Positions 26,360-35,178 of a DNA stretch of 64,000 nucleotides are shown one piece after another (the first letter of the stretch is position 1; each line of letters starts with the position of its first letter). This DNA is from SIG622 sp045604705 (lineage in GTDB: Bacteria > Bacillota > Clostridia > Oscillospirales > CAG-382). A program made the position numbers and the translations under genes. The stretch is from the NCBI GenBank assembly GCA_045604705.1, contig JAZUOO010000066.1:1-64000 (forward strand), read 5' to 3'. The notes beneath the pieces are model-generated. The model did not search any database. It saw nothing but the letters and a program-made list of their open reading frames with translations, and was not told where the DNA came from.

Positions 26360-26869
26360 ATGTTTGTATGTTCTCTTAAGGTTCAAAGGCTTAAAGTTGT
26401 TGCCCTGTCACTGCTGTGCGCGGTGGTTCTCGGCGGTGCATTGACCTTTATAATCCACGGAAGAAGCCAAAGCGATGATCTTGCGGCAGCAGCAGTTGCC
26501 GGCAGAAACATCAGATTTGACGGAATAAAGACCGAGCAGGATTTGGAAAAGTTTATAAGTTCACTTGGGATAGAAGTAAAGCTTCCCGCCTATAAAAGTA
26601 CAAAGGTGGATCTCCCGAGGGTATTCGACGCAGTATACGTAAAATACAACGACATCCAGAAACAGCAGGGCTTCGACCTGACAAAATACTGCGGAAAGAC
26701 CCTTGACCGTTATACATTTGAGATGACAAACTACCCTCTGCCCGAGGATGCCGCACAAGGGAAGGTATATCTTACCATTTTCCGTTACAAGGACAAAATC
26801 GTGGGAGGTGATATATCCTCAAGAGATAACGGTGGCTTCGTTTCGACCTTCGTTGATTTCAAACCCTGA
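26360..26869 (+). CDS. DUF4830-type protein, membrane-anchored
   Basis: 169 residues with one N-terminal membrane segment (about 12-31). The extracytoplasmic domain resembles DUF4830, recognisable by the order IRFDGIKTEQDLEKFISSLG, VDLPRVFDAVY, YNDIQKQQGFDL and the R-Y-T-F-E-M-T-N-Y-P stretch. No function is established for this family, which is common in gut clostridia. ATG 26360 has a GGAGG site; an earlier ATG (26315) lies on the promoter. Confidence 0.75.
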   Translation: MFVCSLKVQRLKVVALSLLCAVVLGGALTFIIHGRSQSDDLAAAAVAGRNIRFDGIKTEQDLEKFISSLGIEVKLPAYKSTKVDLPRVFDAVYVKYNDIQKQQGFDLTKYCGKTLDRYTFEMTNYPLPEDAAQGKVYLTIFRYKDKIVGGDISSRDNGGFVSTFVDFKP

Positions 26870-26899
26870 TGTGAGAGAATATAAAAAAGAATAAAAACA

Positions 26900-26934
26900 G
26901 CCTTGGCAGTTTATTATATCACTTATGCCAAGGC
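26900..26934. terminator. bidirectional terminator between DUF4830 gene and mscS
   Basis: A perfect 9-bp stem GCCTTGGCA/TGCCAAGGC with a 17-base loop, T-rich on the right and A-rich on the left, serving converging genes. Confidence 0.85.
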
Positions 26935-26952
26935 AATTCTTTTTATTTATTG

Positions 26953-27765
26953 TTATTGTCTGTCGATATGAACGTCAAGCTGAGGATAGGGGATTTCAAT
27001 ATTGTTGTCCGCGAGAAGCTTCTGAAGACCGTAGTTAATCGCACCTGCCACAGTCCAGTAATCCTCTTTCTTAGCCCATACTCTTATAGTAAAGGTAATT
27101 GCACTGTCACCGTAAGCGACTACCACTGCAGGCTCGGGATCTTTTTCCACATTTGGAATATCCTTTGCATACTCAAGCAGAATTTCCTTTACTTTCAAAA
27201 CATCACATTTGTACGAAACACCGATACTTACATCAACGCGGCGGTTTTCTTCCACCGAGTAATTTGTGATGGAGGAATTTGATATTGTTGCATTGGGGAT
27301 AATAACAGTCTTGTTGTCAGGAGTCTTAAGGTAAGTATAAAGAATGGTAATTTCCTTGACTGTACCCTCAAGTCCGTTAACGCTTATGTAGTCGCCGTCC
27401 TTGCAAGGCTTGAAGATAAGTATCATAATACCGCCCGCAAGATTGGAGAGGCTTCCCTGGAGTGCAAGACCGACAGCAAGTCCGCATGAACCGATTATCG
27501 CAACAACGTTTGTCATGGGAACACCGAGGTAGTTTGCCGCAGTAAGTGCGATTATTATTTTAAGTGCTATATTAGCAAAGCTTAAAAGAAAATCAGTGGC
27601 ACTTTTATCAATTTTCGCGGTTTTCTTGTTGTTTTTTATTGCTTTTGTTATCTTGCTTACGACCATGAAACCTATTATGACGATAAGTACCGCACCGATA
27701 AGCCTTATACCTGTGGTCATTGCGAATTCTATGAGTCTGTTAGTTATGTTTTTAAGTATTTCCAT
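26953..27765 (-). CDS. MscS-family mechanosensitive channel
   Basis: 270 residues. Three N-terminal membrane segments; the pore helix and following beta domain include GLAVGLALQGSLSNLAGGIMI and FKPCKDGDYI. The C-terminal alpha/beta domain follows (IPNATISNSSITNYS). It relieves turgor on osmotic downshift. The ribosome site is weak (AGAAAAGAG). It is the last gene of the rlmB-pseudoATPase-mscS unit, 36 bases after its neighbour. Confidence 0.93.
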   Translation of the reverse strand: MEILKNITNRLIEFAMTTGIRLIGAVLIVIIGFMVVSKITKAIKNNKKTAKIDKSATDFLLSFANIALKIIIALTAANYLGVPMTNVVAIIGSCGLAVGLALQGSLSNLAGGIMILIFKPCKDGDYISVNGLEGTVKEITILYTYLKTPDNKTVIIPNATISNSSITNYSVEENRRVDVSIGVSYKCDVLKVKEILLEYAKDIPNVEKDPEPAVVVAYGDSAITFTIRVWAKKEDYWTVAGAINYGLQKLLADNNIEIPYPQLDVHIDRQ

Positions 27766-27801
27766 GCTATTTTTCTCTTTTCTTAATTGATATATAACGG
27801 A

Positions 27802-30570
27802 TTATCGGTTAAAGTAAGATACCGCTGTAACGGGCAACAGCCAGAACAACTGGATAAGCAGACAGAATATTATATTAAGCGAGCCGTTGTTTGCAAGAAC
27901 AAATACTGTTGAAAGAGCGATACACATAATCGTGCTGATAATCCTTATCACATTGTTTATTTTTACATTTCTGCCGGTTTTCTCGCATATAATAAGCATT
28001 TCAAGGAAGCTGTGAACACTGCCCAGAGAAATAACTCCGGAATTGACCTTGTTTCGTACCGTGGGAATGTCATTGGAGCTGCTGCCCTTGATAACAGAAA
28101 GTGCGTAGTTTGTTCTTTCAAGACAGCCAAATACAAGATCGTTTGTAATGCAAGGGTCAAGAGTCTTTATACCGATGCAGAGATTTGCATCGTGAAGCTC
28201 TCTGAGAGTCTTTTCAAATATCGGGTTCATGGAATACTTGATATAGAACTTGGAAAGTATTCTTCCGGAGCAGACCATAAACAGAATACTTCCGTGAGAC
28301 TGTTCAAATGCCGCATCAACGCTGTCGCTGATTATTCTTATGCCGTTTGCACCGAGATAGGAAGCCGTCGCAAGACAGATGTCCCTTCCGTCAACATTGA
28401 CCTCTATTGCATCCGGATAAACCTTAACAAGTCTAACTTCCGAGTGAACATTTTTCACATCAACCATCTTTGAGAATATCTTTGAAAGCGGTCCGCCGAT
28501 TTTGTTGTATATAGAGGACATTGTAATCACCGCTTCGTCAAGAGCCATACCTCCGTAGGTTTTGATGCTGGAGATTCTGACATCTTTAGGTAGGAACACT
28601 TCCGTATCTTCAAAAGCAACAACGGAAAGTCCCTTATATTCTTCACTGGCGTTCTGACCTATGAGAGTAGCGCCGATCTTCTTACCTTTTTTGATGGCAA
28701 GATATTTTGGAAGTGCGGAAACAAAGAAGATATTAAGCGGTATGGAGCTTGTTATAACGATGGAAGCACCTGTGATACCGTCATAAATGCGTTCCTTGAT
28801 GTTTCCGTCCGAAAACAGGGCAACAAATACAGCTACAAGGACAGAGATTATTGTGATGACAGCAACAAGCCTTCCGAGCTTCTTTTCTCCTATGGGTCTC
28901 TTTTCGTTTCTGCCCACAAAGCCCTCATATACTGAGCCTTTGTTTACGGAAATGACCTTTGCTTTTTCAAGATCTATATGAGATGCAAAAGGACTGCATT
29001 CGAGAGAATCTACGCCAAGCTCATATGCACCGTATTTGTTGGCGGTGGAGGAGGCGATGTTGAAGGACTTGTTGTCGGCGCTTGCACGAAGACTTTCGTA
29101 AAGTGCAAGCATAAAGAGTGACAGGCATCCGATACAGCAGAACAGCTCAATTTTTACACTTGAAGCAAACACTGCTGAAACAACAGCCTGGACTGTACAG
29201 GTGATAAATACCGTAAGTGCACATGAAGCGGGGGAGAACTTTTTGTCAAGCAGCGAGTAGAAGCCGCCGATAAGACTGTCAATGACACAGATTGCACCAA
29301 AGCACATAATCTGAAGATCCATAAGTGCAAATATCAAGGGATTAGCCTTTACACTGACGATCTCCGGAATCGGAAGCACGCCGAGCATTGAAAGCTCAAA
29401 ATAAAGACTCACAAGGAAGAAGAATGTTGCACCGAAAAGTGAGATCATGGAGTGACGACGTTTGAGGGAAAAGTATCTTTTTGCCAATCCTACCGCGTCA
29501 GGATCTGCCATATTTATTTCTTCGTATGCACCAAGTGCCTTTGCTATCTTTTTGTGCTCGGATCTCTTTTTCTCGGACTTTTTCTTATCCTCTTCATCTT
29601 CATCCGGAATATCAACGCCGAACAGCTTTCCGAGCGAACTGTTTACATTACTTTCCTGCTGCTGTGCCGCCATTTCGACATTGTGAACATATTCACCCTC
29701 GGGCTGTGTGCCTTCAAACATTTCAAAATCGGGAGCACCGCCTGAAACGGGTTCGTTTACGATATTCTCAGGCACCTGTCCGTCGGGGTAGCCTTGTCCG
29801 AACTCAGGCTGTTCCACAAATTCCTGCGAATCCTGATAATTCTGCTGTTGGTAACCCTCAACAGTTACATCCTCCTGATTCTTTGCGGAAGAAGTGAATA
29901 TCTTTGTATCGTCTTCCTCGTAAAACTCATCAAGACCGGATACTTCATTGGCTTCACCATTGGGATCGGCATTTTCGGCAATTATAATTTCCTCATATTC
30001 CTGTTCTTTAACCTCATCATCAGCGTGGAGCATATCCTCGTGAGGGTTATCGTCGAAAATATCATCGTCAGTACTTAGTTTTTCAAGCGGCTCAGAAACA
30101 AGCTCATCCCTGCTCTCACCGAAAACAGCAGGCTCTGTCTGGGCATCCTCCCGTGGCATAACCGATAAATCCGGCACTATGTCCTGCTGTGCCTCCTGCA
30201 TCGGCTGTTCTTCAAAGACTGCGGTTGCTTGTGCAATGGACTCTTCCTGTATAGCCGCATTTTCCGGCATTATCTCATTCTGCATGAATGCGTTCTCCGG
30301 AACCGCACTGTTTGCGGTACTTACATTGTAATCGGTGTTCTGTGCAGGCTGCTCCTTTGCGGTAACACCGTTGTTCATTATATTGTCAAGCCAGGCAAGA
30401 TCCTCCGCCTCGCGTTCAAACATCTCGTCAAGCTTCTTCATTGCATCGCCGAGCTTCCCTGTTCTTTGATTACTGTTTTTTGAAGGTACGTCACCGTACT
30501 GATCTATTATATTGTCAAGGGATATTGCATTCTTGTTGTCATTCGAGGATACATTTCTGTCGTTCTGCAT
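27802..30570 (-). CDS. P-type ATPase-like membrane pseudoenzyme with acidic N-terminal domain
   Basis: 922 residues. Residues 1 to about 340 are acidic, Gln/Glu/Asn-rich and look disordered. From about 373 there are four membrane segments, then a soluble part, two more segments, a large cytoplasmic region and two final segments. The C-terminal half follows a P-type ATPase: LAIKKGKKIGATLIG precedes the phosphorylation site, TLRELHDANLCIGIKT stands where the TGD region falls, GSSSNDIP replaces GDGxNDxP, and CEKTGRNVKINN precedes the last segments. The D-K-T-G-T motif is replaced by F-E-D-T-E (about 655), so catalysis should be lost. The homology claim is my reading of motif order. It lies 24 bases after rlmB and 36 before mscS. 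Confidence 0.7.
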   Translation of the reverse strand: MQNDRNVSSNDNKNAISLDNIIDQYGDVPSKNSNQRTGKLGDAMKKLDEMFEREAEDLAWLDNIMNNGVTAKEQPAQNTDYNVSTANSAVPENAFMQNEIMPENAAIQEESIAQATAVFEEQPMQEAQQDIVPDLSVMPREDAQTEPAVFGESRDELVSEPLEKLSTDDDIFDDNPHEDMLHADDEVKEQEYEEIIIAENADPNGEANEVSGLDEFYEEDDTKIFTSSAKNQEDVTVEGYQQQNYQDSQEFVEQPEFGQGYPDGQVPENIVNEPVSGGAPDFEMFEGTQPEGEYVHNVEMAAQQQESNVNSSLGKLFGVDIPDEDEEDKKKSEKKRSEHKKIAKALGAYEEINMADPDAVGLAKRYFSLKRRHSMISLFGATFFFLVSLYFELSMLGVLPIPEIVSVKANPLIFALMDLQIMCFGAICVIDSLIGGFYSLLDKKFSPASCALTVFITCTVQAVVSAVFASSVKIELFCCIGCLSLFMLALYESLRASADNKSFNIASSTANKYGAYELGVDSLECSPFASHIDLEKAKVISVNKGSVYEGFVGRNEKRPIGEKKLGRLVAVITIISVLVAVFVALFSDGNIKERIYDGITGASIVITSSIPLNIFFVSALPKYLAIKKGKKIGATLIGQNASEEYKGLSVVAFEDTEVFLPKDVRISSIKTYGGMALDEAVITMSSIYNKIGGPLSKIFSKMVDVKNVHSEVRLVKVYPDAIEVNVDGRDICLATASYLGANGIRIISDSVDAAFEQSHGSILFMVCSGRILSKFYIKYSMNPIFEKTLRELHDANLCIGIKTLDPCITNDLVFGCLERTNYALSVIKGSSSNDIPTVRNKVNSGVISLGSVHSFLEMLIICEKTGRNVKINNVIRIISTIMCIALSTVFVLANNGSLNIIFCLLIQLFWLLPVTAVSYFNR

Positions 30571-30594
30571 AACAATTATTTCCTTTCCCGTTGA

Positions 30595-31512
30595 TTATAT
30601 TTTCTTTTTATCTCTTTGTTTTATCGCCTCATAAAGCAAGACCGCCGCCGCCGTGGATACGTTCAGTGAATTTACCTTACCCTTCATGGGAATGGACACA
30701 ATAAAATCCGAATTTTTCTTAACAATATCCGAAACGCCGTTTTCCTCGCTTCCGAGGACAATCGCACATGGACAATCATAATCCGCATCCGTATAGCTCG
30801 TGCCGTCAGCCTCTGCCGCAAATATCCAGAAGCCGAGATCTTTCAGCTTTCTAATCGTGTCACTTATGTTGGAGCACTTAACCGCTGCCAGATGCTCCGT
30901 TGCACCTGCCGAAGCTTTTACCACTGCGGGAGTTATGCCCGCTGCCCGTCTTTTCGGGAGAATGATACCGTGAGCACCCGCACCCTCGGCACATCTTATA
31001 ATAGCACCGAGATTATGAGGATCGGATATTCCGTCGCAGATAACTATAAGAGGCTTTTCGCCACGTTCTTCGGCAATCGCAATAACATCTTCGAGCGACA
31101 CATATTCCATCTCGGACGCTATAGCAACAATCCCCTGATGCTGTTCATATCCGCAAAGTGCATCAAGCTTCTTTTTATCCGTTTCAATAACCGGAATTCC
31201 CCGTTCAATCGCCTGTGCCACAAGAACGGTTATCGAACCTTCTCTGTCGCCTTCTCTTACAAATATCTTTTCTATATCTCTGCCTGATTTCAGAAGCTCT
31301 CTCACAGCATTTCTTCCGGGCACGGAACCGTTTGAAAGCTCCTCGTTATGTTCATCAGAAGCACCGTGATGATTTCTGTAATGCTTCCCTGAATCAGAGT
31401 ATCCGTGATTCTTTTTACGATACCCGTCTTTCCCGAAATCCTTTTTGTATTCCTTTTTCCCGAAGGAGTTTTTGTCTTTATGCTTATATTTTTCGTTCAA
31501 GACTGTTACCAT
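30595..31512 (-). CDS. rlmB: TrmH-family 23S rRNA 2'-O-methyltransferase
   Basis: About 305 residues. A lysine- and histidine-rich N-terminal tail (about 50 residues) precedes the substrate-binding domain (NAVRELLKSGR). The knotted SPOUT domain has DGISDPHNLGAIIRC, LGSEENGVS and IPMKGKVNSLNVSTA. These are the three TrmH motifs, and RlmB modifies G2251. The start is uncertain: AAAGGA directly abuts the ATG at 31512, so TTG at 31500 may be the real start. Confidence 0.9.
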   Translation of the reverse strand: MVTVLNEKYKHKDKNSFGKKEYKKDFGKDGYRKKNHGYSDSGKHYRNHHGASDEHNEELSNGSVPGRNAVRELLKSGRDIEKIFVREGDREGSITVLVAQAIERGIPVIETDKKKLDALCGYEQHQGIVAIASEMEYVSLEDVIAIAEERGEKPLIVICDGISDPHNLGAIIRCAEGAGAHGIILPKRRAAGITPAVVKASAGATEHLAAVKCSNISDTIRKLKDLGFWIFAAEADGTSYTDADYDCPCAIVLGSEENGVSDIVKKNSDFIVSIPMKGKVNSLNVSTAAAVLLYEAIKQRDKKKI

Positions 31513-31571
31513 TCCTTTCGTCTGCATATGTCACAGGGGCATAATCCCCGAAAATAATAATACACACTATC

Positions 31572-31600
31572 ATTATAACATACTTTTTTTGTTTTGTATA
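31572..31600 (-). promoter_or_regulatory. promoter of the rlmB unit
   Basis: Minus strand TATACA, 17 bases, TATAAT. Confidence 0.5.
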
Positions 31601-31721
31601 TAACAATATATGCATTATTTACAATAATTTACAATTATTGCAAACTTTTGGCATAATCTTGGCAGGAAATCACTTCCCAATTAAGCATCCTGCAATCAAA
31701 ACAATCACCAACGCACAAAAC

Positions 31722-31751
31722 AAAAAGAAAAAGGGAGCCTCAAAAGCCCCC
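31722..31751 (-). terminator. terminator after the flavin reductase gene
   Basis: Minus strand 6-position stem (one mismatch) 31746-31751/31733-31738 followed by two T-rich runs. Between it and the CDS end lies a CGGAA-rich repeat tract (31821-31875). Confidence 0.6.
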
Positions 31752-31842
31752 GAAAAATATAAATCAATCTGTGTCAAAGTGTTAAACCTCAAGTTCCATT
31801 CCGTCGAAAGCCGCAATAACTCCGAGCTTCCGAGCTTCCGTT

Positions 31843-32523
31843 TCAAGTTCCGTTCTTCCGCTTCCGCTGTTCCGTAGTAAGTTTTTCTGATGATTTTCTC
31901 TCTTTTTTGTTTTTATTTGACGACGGATTCCTGTGCCCGCCGGATTTACTCTTTTTCTTTGTCGAAAAACCGAAATACCCGATTTTCTTGCCCAGCTCAA
32001 AGTATTCTCCGTGTGCAAAAGCCATAAGACCTGCCTTGTCAAGTCTCAGCTTCCCGTCTCTGTCTATTATTTCATCACTGACATTGGTGCAAAGAATATC
32101 CGCAACAAACATATCGTGAGTTCCGATTTCAACAATGTCCGTCACCCGACACTCAAGACAAAGCGGACATTCTCCGATACAATGTGCACCAACCTCGCAG
32201 GACACTTCCTTTGTAAAACCGCACTTGTCAAACTTATTAACCTTTTTGCCGGTATATATCCCGCAGTAATCTACACTTTTTGAAATCATTGCCGTCGGAA
32301 TATTAATGACAAACTCGCCGCTGTTTTTAATAATATCATAAGAATATCTGCTTTTTCTCACGGAAATATACGTTTTCGGCGGTATCGTATTGATAATCCC
32401 TGTCCACGCAACGGTAAAAATATTTTCAGCTTCCATGCCGTCCCTGTCAATACCTTTGCAGGAAACAAGAACTGCCGGCAGAGGAGCAAGCAGTGCCCCG
32501 CCTTTCCAAGTCTGTTTAGCCAT
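31843..32523 (-). CDS. flavin reductase-like FMN-binding protein
   Basis: 226 residues. The flavin reductase-like split barrel runs over about residues 8-190: ALLAPLPAVLVSCKG, FTVAWTGIINTIPP (FMN phosphate contact), FVINIPTA, DYCGIYTGKKVNKFDKC. Four Cys in the middle are unremarkable for the family. The last ~35 residues are Lys/Ser-rich low complexity encoded partly by the CGGAA repeat tract, so this tail may be recent. The electron donor and acceptor are not evident. AAAGGA precedes the ATG. Confidence 0.88.
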   Translation of the reverse strand: MAKQTWKGGALLAPLPAVLVSCKGIDRDGMEAENIFTVAWTGIINTIPPKTYISVRKSRYSYDIIKNSGEFVINIPTAMISKSVDYCGIYTGKKVNKFDKCGFTKEVSCEVGAHCIGECPLCLECRVTDIVEIGTHDMFVADILCTNVSDEIIDRDGKLRLDKAGLMAFAHGEYFELGKKIGYFGFSTKKKSKSGGHRNPSSNKNKKERKSSEKLTTEQRKRKNGT

Positions 32524-32551
32524 ATGTGATCTTTCCTTTCATATGCTACAA

Positions 32552-32580
32552 AATTTACATAAAAGAGCTATTAGAATCAA
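32552..32580 (-). promoter_or_regulatory. flavin reductase promoter
   Basis: Minus strand TTGATT, 17 bases, TAAATT. Confidence 0.5.
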
Positions 32581-32626
32581 CAATTACGAGGTAAAATATC
32601 TTGAATTTAACACCAAGAGGTAATAC

Positions 32627-33514
32627 ATGAACAGTTCAATGCAAAAAATCACAGGTCATATATACGCTCTCATAGTTGTCGCCATCTGGAGCGTCACCTA
32701 CGTCGCAACGGATATGCTTCTCTCTTGCGGCATAACCGCACTTCAGATTCTTGTGCTCAGATTTCTTCTGGCTCTGGGTGTGCTTTATATATTAAAGCCA
32801 AAGCTCTATCTTCCAAGAAGCCTCGGTGAGGAACTCGGCTTTATCTTCATCGCCCTTTTCGGTATGTTTTTCTATTACATTTTTGAAAACTACGCCATAG
32901 GAAAAACCGACGGCACAAACGTCGCCATAATTATCAGCTTCGTACCAATTCTTACAACCCTTGCAAGTGCATTCTTCACGAGAAAAACAAAAATAACACC
33001 ACTTATACTAATCGGCTTTGCAATAGCCATAACAGGTGTTGTAATGGTAGTCTTTAACGGCACGGTAAAATTCGACTTTGACACGTTGGGTTATATCCTC
33101 GCTTTCGGTGCAGCTGCCTGCTGGACGGTGTATTCCGTAATCCTTGAAAAATACCTTGAAACATTCGACAGTGTCATAATCACCCGCAGAATGCTGATAT
33201 ATACCCTTATTCCGCTGATTCCCATGACATTAATAATTGACGGAATCCACGATATGACAGCCTTTGCAAAAGCTCCGATACTCATAGCCTGCATAGCCCT
33301 GCTCGGTATTTTCGGCGGCAGCCTCTGCTACCACTGGTGGAACAAAGCTACAAAAAAACTCGGCGTTGTTATAACTACAAACTACCTGTACGTAAGTCCA
33401 TTTATCACCATGGTATTTGCATTTTTTGCAACGGAAACACCTATAACCCTCATGGGCGTGTGCGGATCGGTGCTTATACTTTTCGGTGTTATCCTGTCAG
33501 ATCTGCGAAAGTGA
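32627..33514 (+). CDS. DMT-superfamily EamA transporter
   Basis: 295 residues with ten membrane segments in two EamA repeats. The first repeat has IWSVTYVATDMLLSCG and KTDGTNVAIIISFVPILT. The second has CHWWNKATKKLG-like text (YHWWNKATKKLG) and NYLYVSPFIT. Members export amino acids or metabolites; the substrate is not predictable. AAGAGGTAATAC precedes the ATG. It ends one base before the convergent rsmG stop, so the two share no terminator space. Confidence 0.9.
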   Translation: MNSSMQKITGHIYALIVVAIWSVTYVATDMLLSCGITALQILVLRFLLALGVLYILKPKLYLPRSLGEELGFIFIALFGMFFYYIFENYAIGKTDGTNVAIIISFVPILTTLASAFFTRKTKITPLILIGFAIAITGVVMVVFNGTVKFDFDTLGYILAFGAAACWTVYSVILEKYLETFDSVIITRRMLIYTLIPLIPMTLIIDGIHDMTAFAKAPILIACIALLGIFGGSLCYHWWNKATKKLGVVITTNYLYVSPFITMVFAFFATETPITLMGVCGSVLILFGVILSDLRK

Positions 33515-34246
33515 TTAAAGAGGCTTCTTCACCATCTGCGCATATCTTCTTGGATACTGCGGTGGCGTATTTTTAACCTTTTTCACAACTATCAGCGAAT
33601 GGTGCAAAACCTCCCCTTGTGAGCTTTCGGGAAGATGAACCTCAAAAGTTTCAATGTACTTTCCCCCAAGCATGGGAATAGCCTTTTTTGACATTTCAAG
33701 CTCCTCTGCAGCCCCGGTTGCCTTATAAGCAATAAAAGTCCCGCCAACCCTGACAAACGGCAGACTCAGCTCCAGAAGTACAGGGAGTGACGCCACAGCA
33801 CGCGACACCGCAATGTCGAAATTCTCACGGTATTTCTTGTCTGAAGAAACCTCCTCCGCGCGTACCGGCAGAAAATCGGCATTTATCGAAAGCTCCCCGC
33901 AAGCCTTCTCGGTAAACTTCAGCTTTTTCGCAGTACTGTCAAGAAACGTCACCGAAATATCACGTCTTGCATGAGCAAGGGGAAGTCCCGGGAAGCCTGC
34001 ACCGCAGCCTATGTCTATCACCTTTGAATTTTTGGGTATAAGATCAAATCTTAAAGAGGCAAGGGAGTCGGCGAAGTGCTTTATTGCCACGCCCTCCTCG
34101 TCCTTTATCGCGGTAAGATTTGTGTGTGAGTTGAATTCCAGAAGACTGACACAAAGATTTTCAAAACCCGACAGTGTATCCTCAGCTATTTCAATATTGT
34201 TGTTTTTGCAGAATTCCTGCAGAATGGTGGTAACTTTCAAGGACAT
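33515..34246 (-). CDS. rsmG: 16S rRNA m7G527 methyltransferase
   Basis: 243 residues. The SAM-binding motif IDIGCGAGFPGLPLA (about 70), NLTAIKDEEG near the N-terminus and VSRAVASLPVLLEL identify RsmG/GidB. Loss in other bacteria causes low-level streptomycin resistance. GGAG precedes the ATG. In many Firmicutes rsmG neighbours noc/parB and mnmE near the origin. Here mnmE is 14 kb away and a ParB-family gene is 1 kb away. Confidence 0.95.
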   Translation of the reverse strand: MSLKVTTILQEFCKNNNIEIAEDTLSGFENLCVSLLEFNSHTNLTAIKDEEGVAIKHFADSLASLRFDLIPKNSKVIDIGCGAGFPGLPLAHARRDISVTFLDSTAKKLKFTEKACGELSINADFLPVRAEEVSSDKKYRENFDIAVSRAVASLPVLLELSLPFVRVGGTFIAYKATGAAEELEMSKKAIPMLGGKYIETFEVHLPESSQGEVLHHSLIVVKKVKNTPPQYPRRYAQMVKKPL

Positions 34247-34301
34247 TTTATCTCCGTTCCGCCAATGGCATTTATTTGTAATTTTTGGAGTGTTTGTTTT
34301 A

Positions 34302-35087
34302 ATGGAAAAATTTATATCCGACTTTTTTAAAAGAGAAAAAATAAAATATTATTCCTGTATGGATGTTTCGGAATGCGACCTTCTGTATCCCGCAAAGCTT
34401 CCCGCCAATACCAGAAGCGTCTGTTTCTTCCTTATTCCATACAACATAAGCGAAAAGGGCAGAAGAAACATTTCCCTGTACTGCGTGCCGCGGGACTATC
34501 ACCTGTATATAAAGGAACTAAGCAGCCGTTTTGAAGATGAGCTTGCATCTTCCAACCTCTTACTTGAATACCGCTTCTTCGCCGACAACTCACCTTTTTG
34601 CGAAAGAACCTGTGCCGAAAAATGCGGCATCGGCAAGATAGGAAAAAACGGACTTATTATCAATTCAGAATACGGAAGCTTTGTATTTATAGGAAGCCTT
34701 TGTCTTTCGTCAAATATCAGCATAACACAAACAGAAAAAAAATTCAAGGGTGACATATGTGGAAATTGTGAAAAGTGTAAAACCTTTTGTCCGGGAGCAC
34801 GCGGTAAATGCCGGGAATGTCTTTCCGCAATAACCCAGAAAAAGAAAGTAACCGACAGAGAAGCGGAGCTCATATCCAAATCGCCGATAAAATGGGGCTG
34901 CGATATTTGTCAGCTTGTCTGCCCGTATAACAGGGATGTTTCCGATACCCCCATAGAATTTTTCAAAACCTGCCGTGTACGTTATATTGACAAAGAAACG
35001 CTCCTTGAAATGTCCGACGAAGAATTCTCACGCAGAGCCTATGCCTGGAGGGGCAGGGAAGTCATAAAAAGAAATCTTGATCTCTGA
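34302..35087 (+). CDS. short epoxyqueuosine reductase (QueG)-like Fe-S protein
   Basis: 261 residues. The two ferredoxin-like clusters are clear: CGNCEKCKTFCPGA and GCDICQLVCPYN. Upstream, CGIGKIGKNGLIIN matches the QueG cobalamin-binding core. It lacks the C-terminal HEAT-repeat region of full QueG (about 380 residues), so it may be the short paralogue rather than the true queuosine enzyme. Other queuosine genes are not nearby. ATG 34302, with GGAGTG about 10 bases upstream, is chosen; the longer frame overlaps rsmG. Confidence 0.75.
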   Translation: MEKFISDFFKREKIKYYSCMDVSECDLLYPAKLPANTRSVCFFLIPYNISEKGRRNISLYCVPRDYHLYIKELSSRFEDELASSNLLLEYRFFADNSPFCERTCAEKCGIGKIGKNGLIINSEYGSFVFIGSLCLSSNISITQTEKKFKGDICGNCEKCKTFCPGARGKCRECLSAITQKKKVTDREAELISKSPIKWGCDICQLVCPYNRDVSDTPIEFFKTCRVRYIDKETLLEMSDEEFSRRAYAWRGREVIKRNLDL

Positions 35088-35115
35088 TTCGACCGTTTTC
35101 TCAAATCAATCATGC

Positions 35116-35172
35116 TATACTCTCCTTGTTTGAAGCAAGTCCCCAAATGTATGTACCACACATAAGGAGAGT
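35116..35172 (+). promoter_or_regulatory. -10 element and ribosome-site-masking hairpin before the parB-like gene
   Basis: TATACT (35116-35121) overlaps ACTCTCCTT (35119-35127), which pairs perfectly with AAGGAGAGT (35164-35172), the ribosome site of the next gene. Only transcripts from upstream contain both arms. The -35 is not clear. Confidence 0.5.
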
Positions 35173-35178
35173 AATTTT

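Noticed and set aside
34011..34301. N-terminal extension of the QueG-like gene
   Set aside because: It overlaps rsmG on the other strand and has no ribosome site; ATG 34302 fits the family.
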